A stretch of 64,000 nucleotides of DNA from NCBI RefSeq assembly GCF_027943255.1, contig NC_072892.1, forward strand, positions 29,535,792 through 29,599,791, read 5' to 3'. The notes under the pieces were generated by a model. The model ran no database searches. It saw only the letters and a program-made list of their open reading frames with translations, and had not been told where the DNA came from. Below are positions 60,470 through 64,000 of the stretch, piece by piece (within the stretch, counting starts at the first letter, position 1; the number at the start of each line of letters is the position of its first letter). Origin of the DNA: Anastrepha obliqua (taxonomy: Eukaryota; Arthropoda; Insecta; Diptera; Tephritidae). Both the position numbers and the translations under genes were made by a program.

Positions 60470-61345
60470 CTGCCTTAGAGTGGCGAGTGCAGCGAATTAT
60501 ACCATCTCGAGTGAACGTATTTTAATTGTGATAAAGAAATTAAAACATCGCAAGTCTCTAGGAATGCACAACGAAATGATAAGAATTAAGCAATATTTTT
60601 CAAAATATTATCGATACGGGCAGGGTTCCATTAGAATGGAAAGAAAGCATGCCAATGCCAATCTTTAAAAAAGCTGATAAACAGGACCCAAGTAACTATC
60701 GGGGCATAAAATTACTTAGCTCTATGTTAAAGGTATTTATAAAAATTCTCGCTGAGAAAATAGCACCTGCGGGTATAAATGAAGAAAAATAAGGCTTCAG
60801 CAAAACCGATCGACAATTGATGGAATATTTCTACTAAGTCAAATGAACGGAAAATGCATAGAACTTAACTTGAAAATTACATCTTCAAGAAATGTCGTTG
60901 ATGAAGTGCGAAATCAATCCGAAAAGCCGCACGGAGGTCTGGGTGTTGACCCGATATTATATCGAAAAACAAATCAATGAGCAACAAGAGCAAAGTTCGC
61001 ATTTATAAGGCATACACAGGACCAATTGTGACATACGGAATTGAAAGTTGAGCGGATACAGCTACAACAGAGCAAATAATATCACTCATCGAAATGCAAA
61101 CGTTGCGGGCAACAACTGGCTACACAAGGCGCGATCTAAAACGAGACGAGGAGGTACGAGAGATGTGCGAAATCACTGACGTAGTCCAATGGGGCCGCAA
61201 GATAAGAAAATAATATAACCAACATACGAGTATAAAGAGAATGGGAGACGATCGGTTGGCAAAGATTGTGATGAAAGGTCAACGTAAAACATCACGACCT
61301 TCAGGAAGACCACCAAAGCGTTGGCACAAGTCTTGGGCGTCAGGA
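60470..61345 (+). pseudogene. Non-LTR reverse transcriptase, internally deleted (RTE-like, fourth family)
   Basis: Plus-strand pieces. ISSERILIVIKKLKHRKSLG stands for the K-GKA-G block. After frameshifts come WKESMPMPIFKKADKQDPSN-like codons and YRGIKLLSSMLKVFIKILAE (the IP--WK-S-I-PI-KKGDK-DP-NYRGI-LL block, 60640-60745). A GFSKTDRQLMEYFY-like segment replaces GFR-GRST-D-IF. The core and YADD box are deleted. The C-terminus resumes at 61005 with RIYKAYTGPIVTYGIES, TTEQIISLIEMQTLRATTGY, TRRDLKRDEEVREMCEI and SGRPPKRWHKSWASG (61295-61345). The wording differs from family R, which follows at 61440. Confidence 0.75.
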
Positions 61346-61439
61346 TCCCGATCCTAATGATGCAAAACTTATACTTTTATTTAAAAAAACAATAAAATAT
61401 TATAATTTTTTGTTGAAAAAGCAGGACCTAGAGCGTACA

Positions 61440-62064
61440 ATTGTTGGCGTATGCGATGATATTGATCATCGGCCTTAACAAACGCGCTGTTAGTTCTGCC
61501 TTCTCCAAACTGGATTAAGAGGCAAAGCGAGTGGGTCTGGTCTGAGTAGTAAAGTCCTCTCTCGACGAACAAAACTAACACTCTACAAGGCTTTTATCAT
61601 GCCCGACGCCCGTAACGTATGGCGCAGAACGCGTGGACGATGACAACATCCGATGAAGCGACGCTTGGAGTGTTTGAGAGAAAGATTCTGTGCAAGGTTT
61701 TTGGACTTTTGCACGTTGGCAACGGCGAATATTGCAGGCGATGGAACGATGAGCTGTATGAGCTTTACGACGACATAAACATAGCACAGCGAATAAAGAT
61801 CCAGCGGCTACGATGGCTGGGTCATATCGTCCGAATGGATACAAACGCTCCGGCTCTGAAAGTATTTGACGCGGTACCAGCTGGTGGTAGCAGAGGAAGA
61901 GAAGGTCTTCTTTGCGTTGGAAAGATCAGGTGGAGAAGGAATTGAATTCACTTGGTGTGTCCAATTGGCGCCTGTTAGCACGAGAAAGAAACGACTGGCG
62001 CGCTTTGTTAAACTCGGCCAAAATCGCGTAAGCGGTTATCGCGCCAATTAAGAAGAAGAAGAAG
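61440..62064 (+). pseudogene. RTE-like retrotransposon 3' part (family R, copy 7)
   Basis: Starts with a one-base-deleted YADD box (GGCGTATGCGATGATATTGA; AYA-D-ID then IIGLNKRAVSSAFSKLD, a stop, EAKRVGLV). It then jumps by deletion to LSSKVLSRRTKLTLYKAF at 61543. The C-terminus follows: AWTMTTSDEATLGVFERKIL, CKVFGLLHVGNGEYCRRWND, LRWLGHIVRMDTNAPALKV and, after a frameshift, SNWRLLARERNDWRALLN-like codons, ending GCGGTTATCGCGCCAATTAA and (GAA)n at 62064. The deleted interval corresponds to the VNEDKTKYLL to YFGLSRQ segment kept in the 46.2 kb copy. Confidence 0.85.
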
Positions 62065-62109
62065 TTCTACAATAAAGATGGAGAAGAAAGAATGCAAAAT
62101 CTACTCGCC

Positions 62110-62600
62110 AGCTAATTGTGCTATTTTGTAATGAATTTGTTATTACAGTTCAACTTTTGGTGCGGGCCAACACGTGAGAGCTCACATTGACTTGGATAAG
62201 AATAGTTCGTCTTCGGCGGTTGGTTTTCCTTAATTCTCCGAAAAGTTCTAGTAAACAAATGGTTGTGTACCACTCAGAACTGAGTTTTTTTTTAGTTTCT
62301 CTAGTGGTACAGTTGCGATATGACCAGATTTCCCGAACACTTCTGAAACAGCCGCCAATTTGCTTTGAGATGCTTCTTCTATAAACAACTTTTACTGGAT
62401 TGAGCTCGTCTTAGAACACCCATACTGCTCTGTTTCTGGCTTATATGCATTGATCCAAGATTTGTGATCTCTTACGATGTCATTGACGTGTTTGAACCGG
62501 CTCGACACGAGTAATTTTTGGGCAATTGCCAAATTGTGCGGTATCCAACAGGAACAAATCTTCTTGAATACCAAATGTTCCTGGAACCGGAATACATTTA
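62110..62600 (-). pseudogene. SETMAR-type mariner transposase, central fragment
   Basis: Minus strand: KKICSCWIPHNLAIAQKLLV (end of DNA-binding part), KHVNDIVRDHKSWINAYKPE (first Asp block; usual TGDESW is RDHKSW), GCSKTSSIQ then, after frame changes, SKQM/SKLAAVSEVFGKSGHIA, TVPLEKLKK, SGTQPFVY and a LFGELRK-like stretch. The next block reads QVNVSSHVLARTK, corresponding to HDNASSHTSAQT, with Val in place of the second Asp. Truncated on both sides with no TIRs. Two catalytic positions are altered. Confidence 0.75.
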
Positions 62601-62869
62601 TATGCTGTTTCCATTAATGCCCACGCATACCGCTACTTCTACCCTTCAACAACATTTCATTTTCAGTTGATCAATGCACTCCTATTTCGATATTAAACGT
62701 CTTAATAATCATCGTATCAAAATTTTCAAGAGGTAATTCCATCTTTCTAGCTCCAAGCCTTGGATGTACATCGTAGGAGTTTTGCCAATTTTAACGTACG
62801 CATGCCTGGTTTGGTGGCAAGTTCTTCGGAAGGGCTACAATATCACTTAACTGGGGAGGATGCAAAGGA

Positions 62870-63990
62870 CTCCCTATATTGGCATCACCGAAGCATGTAG
62901 AACTTTCCCCAGTGTTGCTCTTAATGTAGTTTGACTTTTGCGATATTTACATCTCTACTCAAAGTGCAATCAGGTTAAAGGAGGTTGGCCTCTGAAGGCA
63001 ATCTCCAAGGAACATGGTAGCATTTTCATGCACTTAATACCGCATTTCTCTGAGCTTCGTACAGCTCTTTCTATGCGCAATATGGAGTTTGAGGGTCGAG
63101 CAAGGGCAATTTTTTCAAGTAGGCAGGATTGGAACGAGGGGGAAATCTGTACCGATGCTGGTACCTCTGTCTTCAACGACGGTTCCAAGATGGAATCGGG
63201 AGCCAGCCAATTTATCTACTTCCTTAAATCCGCCGAATAGTGATTCAGTTTTTCAGCCAGAAGTCTTTTGCGATCCTGCAGGTATGCAGAATGTTTAAGG
63301 AACGCGGGAGCAAAAGAGATATTAATATTTTTTCCGATAGCCAAGCCTTGACGATGCCATGGTGCAACTCCTCCTAAGGAGGATTTGAAATCTCCCTGTA
63401 AGGAGGATTTGAAATCTCTTGGAGGGTCCACGTATTATTTTTCTGATCTGGGTTTCAGAACAGAAAAACATAGACTGAACAGAAATTGCTGATGAGCTTG
63501 CCAGAAAGGGGTAGACTGAATTGGTCTCAGAGGTTTCCTACGCCTAACCGTTTTTAAATGGGAATTGTACAACTTATTTCTCAAAAAAGTGCAGAGCAGA
63601 TGGAGCGTTATTTCTTCGTGTGCTATTTCGAATACCTTTTGGTCCCAATACTATAGAAGCAGGACACAGAAAGTTCTTGAGACTCCACACCATTCATTTT
63701 CTAAGCTCGTAGCTGTCTTTATCGGTCATTGAAGATCGAAACACATGCAGAAAAGCTAGGTTTACCTTTATAATCCTCATTGCAGAAGCTGTGGAGACCT
63801 TTCAGTGAAGAAGACTGTTAAGCACTTTCACTATAAATGCCCGGATTTGGCAGCTAGACGATTAAGGCCACTTGAGGATAAGGTGTTTCTTTCTTCCACA
63901 ATCTGGGGCAGTGCGCCAACCTAAATCCCATCGACCTTCTCCATTACATCAACAGCTCTGACTGGCCGTAGATATCTGCCCGGTGGAGGT
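62870..63990 (+). pseudogene. I/R1-type retrotransposon, RT end, RNase H and zinc tail
   Basis: Plus strand: SAIRLKEVG-like linker (62965), SIFMHLIPHFSELRTALSMR, VFNDGSKMESGASQFIYF (first Asp, 63175-63225), SVFQPEVFC (Glu, 63244-63270) and INIFSDSQALT-like codons (second Asp, about 63323-63352). The frame is then disturbed by a 24-bp tandem duplication, and IADELARKG (63495) is the last acidic block. The tail (63700-63960) has YNPHCRSCGDLSVKKTVKHF, HYKCPDLAARRLRPL and NLNPIDLLHYINSSDWP with a stop. Same family as the tail at 10.08-10.33 kb. The element end lies near or beyond the window edge. Confidence 0.85.
63373..63420. repeat. 24-bp tandem duplication
   Basis: TAAGGAGGATTTGAAATCTC occurs at 63375 and again at 63399 with CCCTG between. 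It lies within the RNase H region of the retrotransposon and shifts nothing by itself (24 bases) but adds eight codons. Confidence 0.85.
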
Positions 63991-64000
63991 CCCATATTTG

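Overview
The window looks like repeat-dense nuclear DNA from a higher fly, most likely a tephritid fruit fly. The grounds are the many TATGTATGTACATATGTA-type runs, the AT-rich background, the abundance of mariner-type transposons, and the families of RNase H-bearing and RTE-like non-LTR retrotransposons. The species assignment is inference from general sequence style; no single-copy marker gene is present. I recognise no host protein-coding gene and no genuine tRNA, rRNA or CRISPR array. Almost everything that can be identified is a transposable element or its debris, and every transposon reading frame is broken by stops, frameshifts or deletions. The sequence may be intergenic DNA, a large intron or pericentromeric DNA.

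Layout. 0-7 kb: dead non-LTR retrotransposon 3' ends (RNase H plus zinc-finger tails, RTE-like tails) with one MITE. 7-10.5 kb: a DD41D transposase scrap, a tRNA-derived SINE, a MITE and two more retrotransposon tails. 10.5-12 kb: AT-rich DNA with a GA-rich tract. 12.2-13.4 kb: a nearly full-length mariner with two frameshifts. 15-22.6 kb: RTE-like and RNase H fragments, a 914-bp TTAA-flanked element, a nested RTE insertion, a divergent SINE, a 732-bp mariner deletion derivative and a MITE. 24.3-28 kb: a Jockey-like reverse transcriptase fragment, RNase H fragments and a probable P-element/THAP relic. 28.3-30 kb: a SINE and a TA-bounded mariner lying between two copies of an 88-bp direct repeat. 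31.7-34.9 kb: a DD37D element, a retrotransposon tail, a 603-bp mariner deletion derivative and a MITE. 35-36 kb: a small direct-repeat and hairpin cluster. 38.4-39.9 kb: a SINE, an unclassified repeat and a Tc1 N-terminus. 42.8-43.7 kb: the second, inverted copy of the TTAA element. 44-50.7 kb: CR1-like and RTE-like tails, a hAT-type MITE with 8-bp TSD, a DD41D deletion derivative, a MITE, and a SINE split by a later retrotransposon insertion. 53.7-58.9 kb: an RTE-like element that kept only its two ends, a mariner split by a 316-bp TIR element, a second DD41D copy and an RNase H element. 60.4 kb to the end: two RTE-type fragments, a mariner fragment and an RNase H element running towards the right edge.

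The long stretches without recognisable elements (about 3.99-5.0, 13.4-15.1, 17.1-18.6, 22.7-24.3, 30.1-31.7, 35.9-38.4, 39.9-42.7, 50.7-53.7 and 58.9-60.4 kb) are AT-rich with TATG/CATA and pyrimidine-rich simple repeats.

The most useful observations are insertion archaeology: nested elements with clean target-site duplications, two DD41D copies sharing one deletion junction, and at least three non-autonomous TIR families (a TA-bounded MITE of about 220 bp in seven copies, a TTAA-bounded element of about 900 bp in two copies, and a 316-bp element inserted in a mariner). I found no convincing new functional system.
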